DNA of 64,000 nucleotides from Paractinoplanes bogorensis (GTDB taxonomy: Bacteria > Actinomycetota > Actinomycetes > Mycobacteriales > Micromonosporaceae). Shown here in pieces: positions 31,623 to 40,319 of this stretch (position 1 is its first letter; the number at the start of each line of letters is the position of its first letter). The notes beneath the pieces are model-generated. The model saw only the letters and a program-made list of their open reading frames with translations, had not been told where the DNA came from and did no database searches. A program made the translations under genes and the position numbers. The stretch lies in the NCBI RefSeq assembly GCF_018829635.1, contig NZ_JAHKKG010000002.1:310001-374000 (forward strand), written 5' to 3'.

Positions 31623-33670
31623 TGGCCGCTCCCGGCCAGGCGCGTGAGGGCACCGACGGCGACCTCGGGGCGGGTCGTGTACCAGAACGGGGGCAACGAC
31701 TTGCGCAGGAAGGCGCCGTAGCCGCGGGCCGTCTCGAGCCGGGAGTCGAGGACGGCGACGACGCCCTTGTCACCGGTCGAGCGGATCAGCCGGCCGACGC
31801 CCTGGGCCAGCCGGATCGCGGCGATCGGGACGCTGACCGAGGCGAAGCCGGAACCACCACCGGCGTCGACCGCGGCGGCGCGGGCCGCGGCCAGGGGCTC
31901 GTCGGGGCGCGGGAACGGCAACCGGTCGATCACCACCAGCTGACACGCGTCGCCGGGGACGTCGACGCCCTGCCAGAGCGACATGACGCCGAACAGGCAG
32001 CTCGCCTTGTCTTCCTTGAACCGGCGGACCAGCACCGGCAGCGCCTCTTCGCCCTGCAGCAGGATCGGCAGGTCGGTGCGGGCGCGCAGCAGCTCGGCGG
32101 CCTGGGTGGCGGCCCGCCGCGACGAGAACAGGCCCAGCGTGCGACCGCCGAGGGCCTCGACCAGCTTGACCAGCTCCTCGCCGGCGCCCGCGGGCAGGCC
32201 GGACATCTGCGGGCGGGGCAGGTGGGCGGCGACGTAGAGGATGCCCTGGCGCGGATAGTCGAACGGGGAGCCGACGTCGAGCGACGTCCAGCCGTCGCCC
32301 GAGGCCGGGGACTGCGGGTCGGCCGGTGCGGCGGGGACGGCCGCGGGCAGGCCGAGCGAGCGGGCGACGGTGTCGAAGCGGCCGCCGAGGGTGAGGGTGG
32401 CCGAGGTCGCCACCACCGTACGGTCGGAGTAGAGGCCCTGGGCCAGCGTGCCCGCGACCGAGAGCGGGGCCACCACCAGCGCGCGGCGCCCGCTGCCGGT
32501 GTCGGACTTCTCGACCCAGGCGACGTCGAAGGCGGACTCCTCGAGCAGCCGCTGGGCCGTGTCGTTGAGGTCGCCCAGGGCCGCCTTGGCCTGCTGTTTA
32601 CGGACCGGGTCGGGATCGTCGCCCTTGACCTCGCCGATCGCCGTCAGCCCGGCCCGGGTGGCCGACTCGGTCAGCGTCACGGCCTGCTGGATCAGCTCGG
32701 GCAGACCGGCCGTGATGCGGCCGGCGGGCGTCTCGGCCAGGCCCACGGTGAGCGCGTCGGCCGCTTCGGCCAGCGACTCGGCGACGTCGGCCGGGATCAG
32801 TGTGCGGGCGCGGCGGGACGACCGCTCGACCGCCTCGGGGGTGAGCTCGGCCTGTGACGCCGAGGAGACCCGGTCGGCCAGTTCGTGGGCCTCGTCGATG
32901 ATGAGCAGCTTGTGCGGCGGGACGATGTGACGCTCGGCCAGCATGTCGACGGCCAGCAGGCTGTGGTTGGTGACCACGATGTCGGCCTCGCGGGCGCGGG
33001 CCCGGGACGCCTCGGCGAAACACTCGGCGCCGTAGGGGCAGCGCTGCGCCCCGACACAATCGCGCGCGGGCATCGACACCTGCCGCCACGCGGTGTCGTC
33101 GACGCCGGGGTCGAGCTCGTCGCGGTCGCCCGTGGCCGTCTTGTCGGCCCAGGCCTGCAGGCGCTGGATCTGCTTGCCGAGCCGGCCCGCCTCGCCCAGC
33201 CATTGGGTCGTCTTGGGCGGCGCGTCGTCGAAGAGCGTGTCGGTCGGCGCTTCTTCATCGGCGTGTTCCATCTTGGCCACACACAGGTAGTGGTGCCGGC
33301 CCTTGAGCACCGCGAAGGTGGGTCTGCGGCCGAGCACCGGCTCGACCGCCGCCGCGAGACGGGGGAGGTCGTGCTCGACCAACTGATTCTGCAGCGCCAG
33401 GGTGGCCGTGGAGACGACCACCGGCCCGTCGACCAGCAGCGACGGCGTGAGGTAGGCCAGGCTCTTGCCGGTGCCCGTGCCGGCCTGCACCAGCAGGTGT
33501 TCACGCTCGCGGATGGCCTTGTCGATGGCCGCGACCATGGCCTCTTGACCGGGGCGCGACGAGCCCCCGGGGACGGCGCCGACCGCGGCCTGGAGGAGTT
33601 GGTCGGCCTTCACCGCTCCGTTGGACTTACCTCGGGTAGGCACCGTCTTCTTCTCCGTTGCAGCGGGCAC
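31619..33670 (-). CDS. DinG/XPD-family ATP-dependent DNA helicase
   Basis: 683 residues, superfamily 2. Walker A is QAGTGTGKSLAYLTPS (~residue 62–77); DEAH box IIDEAHELADR; motif III-like TSATLTLGG; motif VI QGVGRLIRSTGDKG. Four Cys (HYLCVAKM, RDCVGAQRCPYGAECF) fit the Fe-S cluster of DinG/XPD helicases, which unwind DNA in repair. FGVMSLWQGVDVPGD is a conserved late motif. GTG start at 33670. YgfZ, an Fe-S maintenance factor, is also encoded nearby but in another unit. Confidence 0.94.
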   Translation of the reverse strand: MPAATEKKTVPTRGKSNGAVKADQLLQAAVGAVPGGSSRPGQEAMVAAIDKAIREREHLLVQAGTGTGKSLAYLTPSLLVDGPVVVSTATLALQNQLVEHDLPRLAAAVEPVLGRRPTFAVLKGRHHYLCVAKMEHADEEAPTDTLFDDAPPKTTQWLGEAGRLGKQIQRLQAWADKTATGDRDELDPGVDDTAWRQVSMPARDCVGAQRCPYGAECFAEASRARAREADIVVTNHSLLAVDMLAERHIVPPHKLLIIDEAHELADRVSSASQAELTPEAVERSSRRARTLIPADVAESLAEAADALTVGLAETPAGRITAGLPELIQQAVTLTESATRAGLTAIGEVKGDDPDPVRKQQAKAALGDLNDTAQRLLEESAFDVAWVEKSDTGSGRRALVVAPLSVAGTLAQGLYSDRTVVATSATLTLGGRFDTVARSLGLPAAVPAAPADPQSPASGDGWTSLDVGSPFDYPRQGILYVAAHLPRPQMSGLPAGAGEELVKLVEALGGRTLGLFSSRRAATQAAELLRARTDLPILLQGEEALPVLVRRFKEDKASCLFGVMSLWQGVDVPGDACQLVVIDRLPFPRPDEPLAAARAAAVDAGGGSGFASVSVPIAAIRLAQGVGRLIRSTGDKGVVAVLDSRLETARGYGAFLRKSLPPFWYTTRPEVAVGALTRLAGSGQ

Positions 33671-33725
33671 GCGAAGACGGTACCCGCCACCACCGACAGA
33701 AGCCGACCACCGTTAGGGTTCTTGC

Positions 33726-34232
33726 ATGCCGAGTGACACGGTCCGGGTCGTCTACACGAAGTACGACGGTTCGGCCCATCGGGACTATCCCGCACGCCGA
33801 TTCGACTCCGACGACCTCGGCGTCTGGGTCGGCGTCACCCGCGGCACCGAGTCGGTCTACCACGGCCGCCAGTCCGTCGAGCAGATCCCGTTCGTCCTGC
33901 TCATCCCGCATCACGCCTGGTGGACGGGCATGTTCAACCCGCCCCCGCGGACCAGCGAGGTCTACTGCGACATCACCACCCCGGCCCGCTGGGAGGGTGA
34001 CACCGTGCACATCATCGACCTCGATCTCGACGTGGTGCGACGGCGCGCGACCGGGCTGGTCGAACTGCGCGACGAGGACGAGTTCGACGAGCACCGCACG
34101 CAGTTCGGTTACCCCGATGATCTCGTACGGGAAGCGCATGCCGCGGCCGACAAACTGCTGGTGGCGCTGGGTGACGGCAGCGAGCCGTTCGCCACCCGCT
34201 ATCACCAGTACCTACAGAAGGTCGCTGACTAG
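33726..34232 (+). CDS. DUF402-domain protein
   Basis: 168 residues. The DUF402 fold is indicated by WTGMFNPPPRTSEVYCDITTP, DTVHIIDLDLDVVRR and DEDEFDEHRTQFGYPDDLV, with conserved acidic residues that bind divalent metals in characterised relatives such as the nucleoside diphosphatase FomD. The physiological substrate in actinomycetes is unsettled. Its 3' end overlaps the convergent sigma-factor gene by 21 nt, which is unusually deep. Confidence 0.85.
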   Translation: MPSDTVRVVYTKYDGSAHRDYPARRFDSDDLGVWVGVTRGTESVYHGRQSVEQIPFVLLIPHHAWWTGMFNPPPRTSEVYCDITTPARWEGDTVHIIDLDLDVVRRRATGLVELRDEDEFDEHRTQFGYPDDLVREAHAAADKLLVALGDGSEPFATRYHQYLQKVAD

Positions 34233-35075
34233 CAGCTTCTCCGGGTTGAGCTGCTGAAAGAGGCCGGTGATCCGGCCGTCCGACACGGTGACGCCGAGCG
34301 CGCCCGAGATCGCTCCCCGGACGAAGACGCCGGCCGTCCCGTTGATCAGCACGGGCTCGAGCACGGCGCCGGACATCCGGCTGCCGTGGGCGATGCCGAC
34401 GAAGAAACGGGCCACCTTGTCGGCACCGACGATCGGGCGCAGGGCCGTGCTGGTGAAACCGCCGCCGTCGCTGATCGAGACCACGTCGGGGGCGAGCACA
34501 TTGGCCAGTGCCTGCATGTCGCCGCTGTTCACGGCCTCGATGAAGGCGGTCAGCACGCGGCGCTGCTCGGCCAGGCCGGCGGTGTGCCGGATCCCGCCCT
34601 CGGACGCCGCTTTGCGCCCGCGCGAGGCGTGCTGGCGTGCGGTCACCTCGGTGCTGCCGAGCACCCGGGCCACCTCGTCGTAGGGCACCGCGAACACGTC
34701 GTGCAGCACGAACGCGACCCGCTGCTCGGGGCTGAGCCGCTCGAGGACCACCAGCAGCGCGAGCCCGACCTGGTCGCGCTGCTCGGCCTGAGCGGCCGGG
34801 CCGGCGTCCGGGTCCACGAAGTACTCCGGCAACCACTGGCCCGTGTAGGCCTCGCGCGACACGCGGGCCGACTTGAGCACGTCGAGGCAGAGCCGCCCGG
34901 TCACCGTGGTGAGCCAGCCGCGCAGATCACGGATCTCGTCGTCACCGGCCCGCGTGTACCGCAACCAGGCCTCCTGCACGACATCCTGGGCCTCGGCCAC
35001 GCTCCCGAGCATCCGGTAGGCGACGGAGACGAGATGCGGGCGCTCGGCTTCGAAGGCCGCGGCGGAGGGTGGCAT
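34212..35075 (-). CDS. ECF41-type RNA polymerase sigma factor with SnoaL-like C-terminal domain
   Basis: 287 residues. Sigma-2 (MLGSVAEAQDVVQEAWLRY) and sigma-4 (LSPEQRVAFVLHDVFAVPYD) regions are followed by a ~100-residue SnoaL-like extension. The ECF41 hallmarks are present: WLPEYF in the linker, DGGGF in the extension and NPEKL near the C-terminus. In ECF41 factors the extension modulates activity in place of an anti-sigma factor. ATG at 35075. The typical ECF41 partner (carboxymuconolactone decarboxylase or oxidoreductase) is not adjacent here. Confidence 0.92.
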   Translation of the reverse strand: MPPSAAAFEAERPHLVSVAYRMLGSVAEAQDVVQEAWLRYTRAGDDEIRDLRGWLTTVTGRLCLDVLKSARVSREAYTGQWLPEYFVDPDAGPAAQAEQRDQVGLALLVVLERLSPEQRVAFVLHDVFAVPYDEVARVLGSTEVTARQHASRGRKAASEGGIRHTAGLAEQRRVLTAFIEAVNSGDMQALANVLAPDVVSISDGGGFTSTALRPIVGADKVARFFVGIAHGSRMSGAVLEPVLINGTAGVFVRGAISGALGVTVSDGRITGLFQQLNPEKLLVSDLL

Positions 35076-35116
35076 GAGGGGAATTCTGCGCGAGATTCCT
35101 GGGGCGGGGTAGCAGT

Positions 35117-35123
35117 TGTGACA
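35117..35123 (-). promoter_or_regulatory. Possible ECF41-type -35 element
   Basis: TGTCACA on the minus strand, 42 nt before the sigma-factor ATG, is the -35 I recall for ECF41 autoregulated promoters. The matching CGTC -10 is not found 15–16 nt downstream, where AGGA stands instead, so the site is incomplete. Confidence 0.3.
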
Positions 35124-35156
35124 CAGTAGAGAACGGCATTTCGTACGAATCGGGCG

Positions 35157-36116
35157 GTGAGCGTGAACGACGGGCTGGTGATCGCGGGTGGCCTCGCCGG
35201 GGCCGCGGGCTTGACCGGAGTGATCGCGCTCCTGGCCCGCCGCAAGGCGTCCTACCTGCCGGCCGGGCACGGACTGGTCCGCCCGGACGATGTCGACCCG
35301 CTGCCGGCGGTGCTCCGGCGTGGACTGGGCGGGCTTACCGTGCCGGTCACGCCCGGCCCGCGTGGCGAGCTCTTCCTCGGCGGCGGCGCGCCCCAACCGG
35401 GCCGTACGCTGCGGCGGCTCGTCCTCTCCCCGCTCTTCGCCCGCGCCCGCGGCAACGGCGGTCGGCTCACCCGCGACCAGCAGGTGCCGTTCCGGCTCGT
35501 GGTCGAGTTCGCCGGTGCGGTCCGCGACGCCGAGACCCTGCTGCGGGCGTACCGGGTGCTCGACAAGCAGCTGCGCGACCACGCCGGGCTGCTCAGCCAG
35601 TGCGACGGCGACGACCTCCGGCCGGGCGCGGTGACCGTCTCGGTGACCGGCATCGTCGACGTGCGGGAACTGCTCGCGACCGAGGACGTGCGGTACGCGT
35701 TCGCCGAGGGCTCGTTCGACGACCTCGGCTCCCGCTCGGCCCCGCCGTCCCTGGTCCCGATGATCAGCGAGCCGTGGAGCCGGCGGTTCGGCTGGGACGG
35801 GCTCGAGCCGATCCCGGCCGAGGAACGGCACCTGCTGCACGCGATGGTGCGGTCGGCCCACGACGACGGGCGTACGGTGCGCATCTCGGGTCTGCCCGAC
35901 GGCCCCCGCAAGGCCCGGGCCGCGATCTGGACCGAGCTCGGCGCGGCCGGGGTCGACGTGATCGCCGACGCCGACCTCAAGGGCCTGGCCCGGCACCTGC
36001 GCAAGCACCCGGTGACCCGCTGGGTGGCCCGGGAACCGTTGCCCACGCGGGCCGTCCGGCGCGGTTCGCCGCGGCCGCATCCGCCCCGCCCGGATCGGCG
36101 TCGCGAACCTGTTTAG
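35157..36116 (+). CDS. Membrane-anchored protein resembling PI-PLC/GDPD phosphodiesterases but lacking their acidic catalytic residues
   Basis: 319 residues. One N-terminal membrane segment (LVIAGGLAGAAGLTGVIALL) and a C-terminal Arg/Pro-rich tail (SPRPHPPRPDRRREPV). The middle has the order expected of PLC-like barrels: YLPAGHGLVRPDDVDPLPAV, GLGGLTVPVTPGPRGELFLG and SVTGIVDVREL. However, the usual His-x-D-Y and E-x-D pairs are missing, so if the relation is right the protein is probably non-catalytic. GTG at 35157. Lies between an ECF41 sigma factor (divergent) and the Pit phosphate operon. Confidence 0.55.
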   Translation: MSVNDGLVIAGGLAGAAGLTGVIALLARRKASYLPAGHGLVRPDDVDPLPAVLRRGLGGLTVPVTPGPRGELFLGGGAPQPGRTLRRLVLSPLFARARGNGGRLTRDQQVPFRLVVEFAGAVRDAETLLRAYRVLDKQLRDHAGLLSQCDGDDLRPGAVTVSVTGIVDVRELLATEDVRYAFAEGSFDDLGSRSAPPSLVPMISEPWSRRFGWDGLEPIPAEERHLLHAMVRSAHDDGRTVRISGLPDGPRKARAAIWTELGAAGVDVIADADLKGLARHLRKHPVTRWVAREPLPTRAVRRGSPRPHPPRPDRRREPV

Positions 36117-36136
36117 CAGGCGAACGACAGGTGAAC
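36115..36136 (-). promoter_or_regulatory. PHO box upstream of DUF47-pit
   Basis: On the minus strand two 11-nt direct repeats, GTTCACCTGTC and GTTCGCCTGCT, match the PhoP-binding PHO-box pattern of streptomycetes (GTTCAcc-type units every 11 nt). It lies 58 nt before the DUF47 start, overlapping the stop of the preceding gene. Suggests PhoP control of low-affinity phosphate uptake. Confidence 0.6.
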
Positions 36137-36194
36137 TTGGAGAGGCCTTAGCATTCCAGGTGATCATCCCAGTCTGTCGATCGAGGTCCGAGCC

Positions 36195-36821
36195 GTGAAG
36201 TTCTCCTTCCGTCCTGTCGAGGGCGCCTTCTACGACCTGTTCACACAGGCCGCGAACAACCTCGTCAAGGGCACCGAACTGCTGAACGAGCTGGCCCTGC
36301 CGGGGGTCGACGTGCAGTCGGTGAGTGAACGGCTGACCGACGTCGAGCACGACAGCGACCAGATCACCCACGACCTCTACAAGAAGATCAACTCGACCTT
36401 CATCACGCCGTTCGACCGGGCCGACATCTATTCGCTCGGCTCCCAGCTGGACGACGTGATGGATCACCTCGAGGCGGTCGGCAACCTTCTTTACCTGTAC
36501 GGGCTGACCGAGCTCCCGTCCCTCCCGCGCGAGATGCACGAGCTGGTCACCGTGCTCGACCAGCAGGCCCGGATCACCGCCGAGGCGATGCCGAAGCTGC
36601 GCGCCATGAAGGGCCTCGACGAGTACTGGATCGAGATCAACCGGCTCGAGAACGACGGCGACCGGGCGTACCGGATGCTGCTGGTCCGGCTCTTCTCGGG
36701 CGAGTACGACGCGCTCACCGTGCTCAAGATGAAGGAGGTGGCCGACGAACTGGAGGCCGCCTGCGACGCGTTCGAGCACGTGGCCAACACGGTCGAGACC
36801 ATCGCGGTCAAGGAGTCCTAG
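36195..36821 (+). CDS. DUF47 (PhoU-like) phosphate transport regulator
   Basis: 208 residues, all helical, PhoU-like. It has E/D-rich metal-binding stretches typical of the family (DVEHDSDQITHDLYKKIN, DRADIYSLGSQLDDVMDHLE, NRLENDGDRAYRMLL, DELEAACDAFEHVAN). DUF47 proteins pair with Pit transporters and modulate them. The gap to pit is 3 nt, confirming an operon. ATG at 36195; ribosome site is weak. Confidence 0.95.
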   Translation: MKFSFRPVEGAFYDLFTQAANNLVKGTELLNELALPGVDVQSVSERLTDVEHDSDQITHDLYKKINSTFITPFDRADIYSLGSQLDDVMDHLEAVGNLLYLYGLTELPSLPREMHELVTVLDQQARITAEAMPKLRAMKGLDEYWIEINRLENDGDRAYRMLLVRLFSGEYDALTVLKMKEVADELEAACDAFEHVANTVETIAVKES

Positions 36822-36824
36822 ACC

Positions 36825-37838
36825 TTGTCCCCCGAACTCATCGCGGTGCTCGCGGTGATCATCGCCGCCATGGCCTTCGACTACACCAACGGCTTCCACG
36901 ACGCCGCCAACGCGATCGCCACCAGCATCAGTACCCGCGCCCTGACCCCGCGGGTGGCCCTGGCCATGGCCGCCGTCGGCAACTTCATCGGCGCCCACCT
37001 GGGCGGCGAGGTGGCCAAGACGGTCGGCGACGGCCTGGTCGACCTCAAACTCGGCATCCCGAGCCTGGCCGTGGTCTTCGCGGGCGTGGTCGGTGCGATC
37101 GCCTGGAACCTGATCACCTGGTACTTCGGGCTGCCGTCGAGCTCGTCGCACGCACTGTTCGGCGGCCTGGTCGGCGCCACCCTGGTGGCCGGTCCGGCGC
37201 TCGGCACGGTGAAGTGGGCGACGATCGTCGAGAAGGTCCTTATCCCGATGGTCGCGTCGCCGGTCGTCGGGCTGCTGCTGGGCTTCGGGGTGATGGTCGC
37301 CATCATGTGGATCTTCCGGCGGGGCAACCCGGGCCGGCTCAACCGCGGCTTCCGCATAGCGCAGACGATCTCGGCCGCCGCGATGTCGGTCGGCCACGGC
37401 ATCCAGGACGCGGCCAAGACGATGGGGATCGTGGTGCTGGCGCTCTACGTGGGTGGTTTCCAGTCGAGCTCCACTCACATCCCGTGGTGGGTCTACATCA
37501 CGACCGCGACGATGCTGGCGGCCGGCACCTACTCCGGCGGTTGGCGGATCATCCGTACGCTCGGCCGCAAGATCATCGACCTGGGCCCGGCCGAGGGCTT
37601 CGCGGCCGAGACGGTGGCCAGCTCGGTGCTCTTCTTCAACGCGTACGTGCTGGGCGCCCCCATCTCGACCACCCACACGATCACCTCGGCGATCATGGGC
37701 GTGGGCGCGACGAAGCGGCTGAACGCGGTCCGCTGGAACGTGGCCGGCAACATCCTGATCGCCTGGGTCACCACGTTCCCGGCGGCCGGCCTGATCGCCT
37801 GCCTGTGCTACTTCGTGTTCCGCCCGGCTTTCAGCTGA
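36825..37838 (+). CDS. pit: Inorganic phosphate transporter, PiT family
   Basis: 337 residues, about ten membrane helices. The duplicated PiT signature is present: first copy FDYTNGFHDAANAIATSIST, second copy SVGHGIQDAAKTMG and GAPISTTHTITSAIMGVG. SSSSHALFGGLVGATLV is the internal motif. Low-affinity, cation-coupled phosphate or metal-phosphate uptake. TTG start at 36825 follows AAGGAGTCCTAGACC. Its last 8 nt overlap the convergent MarR gene. Confidence 0.96.
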   Translation: MSPELIAVLAVIIAAMAFDYTNGFHDAANAIATSISTRALTPRVALAMAAVGNFIGAHLGGEVAKTVGDGLVDLKLGIPSLAVVFAGVVGAIAWNLITWYFGLPSSSSHALFGGLVGATLVAGPALGTVKWATIVEKVLIPMVASPVVGLLLGFGVMVAIMWIFRRGNPGRLNRGFRIAQTISAAAMSVGHGIQDAAKTMGIVVLALYVGGFQSSSTHIPWWVYITTATMLAAGTYSGGWRIIRTLGRKIIDLGPAEGFAAETVASSVLFFNAYVLGAPISTTHTITSAIMGVGATKRLNAVRWNVAGNILIAWVTTFPAAGLIACLCYFVFRPAFS

Positions 37839-38286
37839 CGAGGTTCTCGTCCAGGTCGGGCAGCAGGCGGTCGTTGGCTCGCTCGAGGACGGTCAGCAGG
37901 ATGCCGCGTTCGGCGCCGGTGCTCGCGCCCAGGATCTGGTCGGCCAGGTCGGACCAGACGCTCTCGATCTCGGGCACCAGGGCCCGGCCGGCGGCGGTCA
38001 CGACGATGCGTACCTGGCGGCGGTCGCCCGGCACCGGCTCGCGGCGGAACCAGCCGCCGGTGCCCAGCCGGGCCAGGCTGCGGGTCACGGTCGGCGGCTC
38101 GACGCCCAGCCGGGCCGCCAGCGCCGTCACGGTCATGCCGTCCGGCTCCTGGGCCAGCAGCCACAGCAGCGTGTCCTGCCCCGGGTGCAGGCCGAGGGCG
38201 GCCAGGCGACGGGCCTTGGCCGCCCGGTAGAGCTGGCTCATCTTGTTCAGCGCCCGGTTGACGCGCATGACCTCGGGAAGATCCAC
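37831..38286 (-). CDS. MarR-family transcriptional regulator
   Basis: 151 residues. Winged helix with LGLHPGQDTLLWLLAQEPDG, TALAARLGVEPPTVTRSLAR and the wing REPVPGDRRQVRIVVTAAGR. Dimer helices at both ends. GTG start at 38286. Target unknown; it is separated by 40 nt from the oxidoreductase gene, which is read the same way (upstream of it), so the two may share a transcript. Confidence 0.92.
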   Translation of the reverse strand: MDLPEVMRVNRALNKMSQLYRAAKARRLAALGLHPGQDTLLWLLAQEPDGMTVTALAARLGVEPPTVTRSLARLGTGGWFRREPVPGDRRQVRIVVTAAGRALVPEIESVWSDLADQILGASTGAERGILLTVLERANDRLLPDLDENLVS

Positions 38287-38326
38287 ATCGACGAGCTTAG
38301 GCGGCTAACCAACCAGCGGCACGCGC

Positions 38327-39304
38327 TCAGTAGATGACGCCGATCTCTTCGCGGATCGTGTCCAGCAGGGTCATGATCTCGAGGGTGGTGGCGTGCGGCA
38401 TGAGCGGGCTCTCCAGCTCACCGGCCAGCAGGCAGCGCTGCACCTCGGCCGCCTCGAACTGGTAGCCCCGGCCCGGGAAGTCGAACTCGAACGTCTCGGG
38501 CTCTTGACCCGTACGCCGCAGCACGAAGGACCGCGGCGCGAAGAAGCCCTCGGGCAACTCGATCCGGCCGTCCGTGCCCGTGATCGTCGCCTCGTTCCGG
38601 CTCGGGCCGTTGATGCTGCAGGTCAGCGCCCCGACCGCGCCCGGTTCCCAGCCCATCAGGACGCCGGTGTGCTCGTCGACCCGCTCGGGGGTCAGATGCG
38701 CCCACGCCTGCACCGAGGCCGGCGCGCCCACAATCAGGTGGGCGAAGTTGATCGGGTAGACGCCGAGGTCGAGCAGCGCCCCGCCGCCCAGCGCGGGATT
38801 GCGCAGCCGGTGCTCGGCGTCGAACGGGCCCTGCAGACCGAAGTCGGCGTGGATCGTGCTGACCCAGCCGATCGTGCCGTCCTCGACCAGCTCCTTGATC
38901 TTGCGGATGGCCGGGTTGAGGCGCATCCACATCGCCTCCATGAGAAAGACGCCCTTGTCGCGGGCCGCGGTCACGAGCCGCATGGCGTCGGCCAGGTCGA
39001 GGGTGATCGGCTTCTCGACCAGCACCGCCTTGCCGGCCTCGATGCAGAGCAGCGCCGCCTCGGCGTGGAACGCGTGCGGCGTGGCGACGTAGATGACGTC
39101 GACACCGGGGTCGGCGGCCAGATCGGCGTACGAGCCGTGCGCCCGGGCGAATCCGAACCGCTCGGCGAACTCGTCGGCGGTCGCCTTGTTGCGCGAACCG
39201 ACGGCGGCCAGTTCGGCGCCGGGCACGTGCGCCAGGTCGGCGGCGAACGCGGCGGCGATCCCGCCCGGACCGAGAATTCCCCAGCGAACCTTCTGTTCCG
39301 TCAT
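38327..39304 (-). CDS. Gfo/Idh/MocA-family oxidoreductase
   Basis: 325 residues. The Rossmann N-terminus (KVRWGILGPGGIAAAFAADL) and the family's EKP motif (GKAVLVEKPITLDLADAMRL) are clear; GGGALLDLGVYPINFAHLIV is the catalytic-domain motif with D/Y/H pattern. NAD(P)-dependent oxidation or reduction of a sugar or trans-dihydrodiol substrate; not specified by sequence. ATG at 39304. Confidence 0.92.
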   Translation of the reverse strand: MTEQKVRWGILGPGGIAAAFAADLAHVPGAELAAVGSRNKATADEFAERFGFARAHGSYADLAADPGVDVIYVATPHAFHAEAALLCIEAGKAVLVEKPITLDLADAMRLVTAARDKGVFLMEAMWMRLNPAIRKIKELVEDGTIGWVSTIHADFGLQGPFDAEHRLRNPALGGGALLDLGVYPINFAHLIVGAPASVQAWAHLTPERVDEHTGVLMGWEPGAVGALTCSINGPSRNEATITGTDGRIELPEGFFAPRSFVLRRTGQEPETFEFDFPGRGYQFEAAEVQRCLLAGELESPLMPHATTLEIMTLLDTIREEIGVIY

Positions 39305-39351
39305 GATCGCTACGGTATCGTCCGCGCCGCCACAGGTGTCAGGATCGTGGG

Positions 39352-40137
39352 GTGACCGATCCCATGCGGCTTCCCCCGGCGATGGTCCGGCGTGCGCGCG
39401 AATTCACCGGGCCGCCGGCGCCCGTGCGAGACGCGGCCACCGTCGTACTTCTGCGGCCGGACGAAAAGGCATTCCAGCTGTACGTGATCAGGCGCGCGAC
39501 GACGATGGCCTTCGGCGGCCTGTACGCCTTCCCGGGCGGCGGGGTCGACCCCACCGACCGCCCCGAGACCATCCGCGACGACTGGCCCGCCCGTCTGGGC
39601 GTCGACGAGGAACGCGCCCGGGCCGTGGTCGGGGCCGCCGTACGCGAACTCTTCGAAGAGACCGGCGTGCTGCTGGCCGGCCCGGCGGAACAGCCCGACC
39701 GCACCCTGGCCGACGTCGGCACCGAGGACTGGGAGGCCGACCGCGCCGCGGTGCTGGCCCGTCAGCTGACGTTGAGCGCCCTGCTCGCGCGACGGGGCCT
39801 GCGGATGCGCGACGACCTGCTGTTCCCGTGGGCGCGCTGGATCACGCCCGAGTTCGAGCCGAAGCGCTACGACACCTGGTTCTTCGTGTCGCTGCTGCCC
39901 GAGGGCCAGATGCCGCGCGACGTGTCGGGCGAGAGCGAGCACACCGCATGGATCGACCCGGGCGCGGTCGACGGCCTGGCGATGCTCCCGCCCACGAGGA
40001 GCACCGTGGACTCGCTCGCCGCGTACGGGGAAATGGCTGAGGTGATCGCGGCCGCAAGCCGCCGTGACGCCGCCACCCCGGTCATGCCTCGCGTGGAACT
40101 GACCGACGACGGCGGCGCCCAGCTGCACATGCAGTAG
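39352..40137 (+). CDS. Nudix hydrolase, NUDT19-like with an insertion
   Basis: 261 residues. The Nudix core appears as GGLYAFPGGGVDPTDRPE, then after a ~30-residue insertion VVGAAVRELFEETGVLL. The insertion between the G-rich strand and the catalytic helix is typical of peroxisomal NUDT7/8/19-type enzymes that cleave acyl-CoA or related diphosphates. WARWITPEFEPKRYDTWFFV supports this group. GTG start at 39352. Converges with the pstB operon across a terminator. Confidence 0.88.
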   Translation: MTDPMRLPPAMVRRAREFTGPPAPVRDAATVVLLRPDEKAFQLYVIRRATTMAFGGLYAFPGGGVDPTDRPETIRDDWPARLGVDEERARAVVGAAVRELFEETGVLLAGPAEQPDRTLADVGTEDWEADRAAVLARQLTLSALLARRGLRMRDDLLFPWARWITPEFEPKRYDTWFFVSLLPEGQMPRDVSGESEHTAWIDPGAVDGLAMLPPTRSTVDSLAAYGEMAEVIAAASRRDAATPVMPRVELTDDGGAQLHMQ

Positions 40138-40225
40138 AGCGCCGCCGCCAGAAATCGCTACTGTGCCTACCCCGCCCGCCCAGGGGGCTGGCCTAAACTA
40201 CGCCGCCGGGAAATCGCAAATCGAC

Positions 40226-40234
40226 TTATCCACA
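40226..40234 (+). promoter_or_regulatory. Single DnaA box
   Basis: TTATCCACA, an exact DnaA-box match in the 180-bp gap between the Nudix gene and pstB. A near-duplicate 16–17-bp sequence (CGCCGCC…GAAATCGC) occurs at 40143–40158 and 40201–40217. One box alone may be chance. Confidence 0.35.
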
Positions 40235-40268
40235 GGCTGTGCGAGCAAGAAGCGGGTGAGATGCACGA

Positions 40269-40301
40269 CAGACGGCCCGCCGGTCGAGCACGGGCCGTCT
40301 G
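40269..40301. terminator. Bidirectional terminator between Nudix and pst operons
   Basis: Perfect 11-bp stem CAGACGGCCCG / CGGGCCGTCTG with an 11-nt loop, 19 nt after the pstB stop on its strand. Confidence 0.75.
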
Positions 40302-40319
40302 CAGTGTCGCGAGCCAGAC

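Noticed and set aside
34212..37676. 1154-codon minus-strand frame covering the Pit, DUF47 and sigma genes
   Set aside because: Only its last part is the ECF41 sigma factor; the rest is antisense to well-identified genes.
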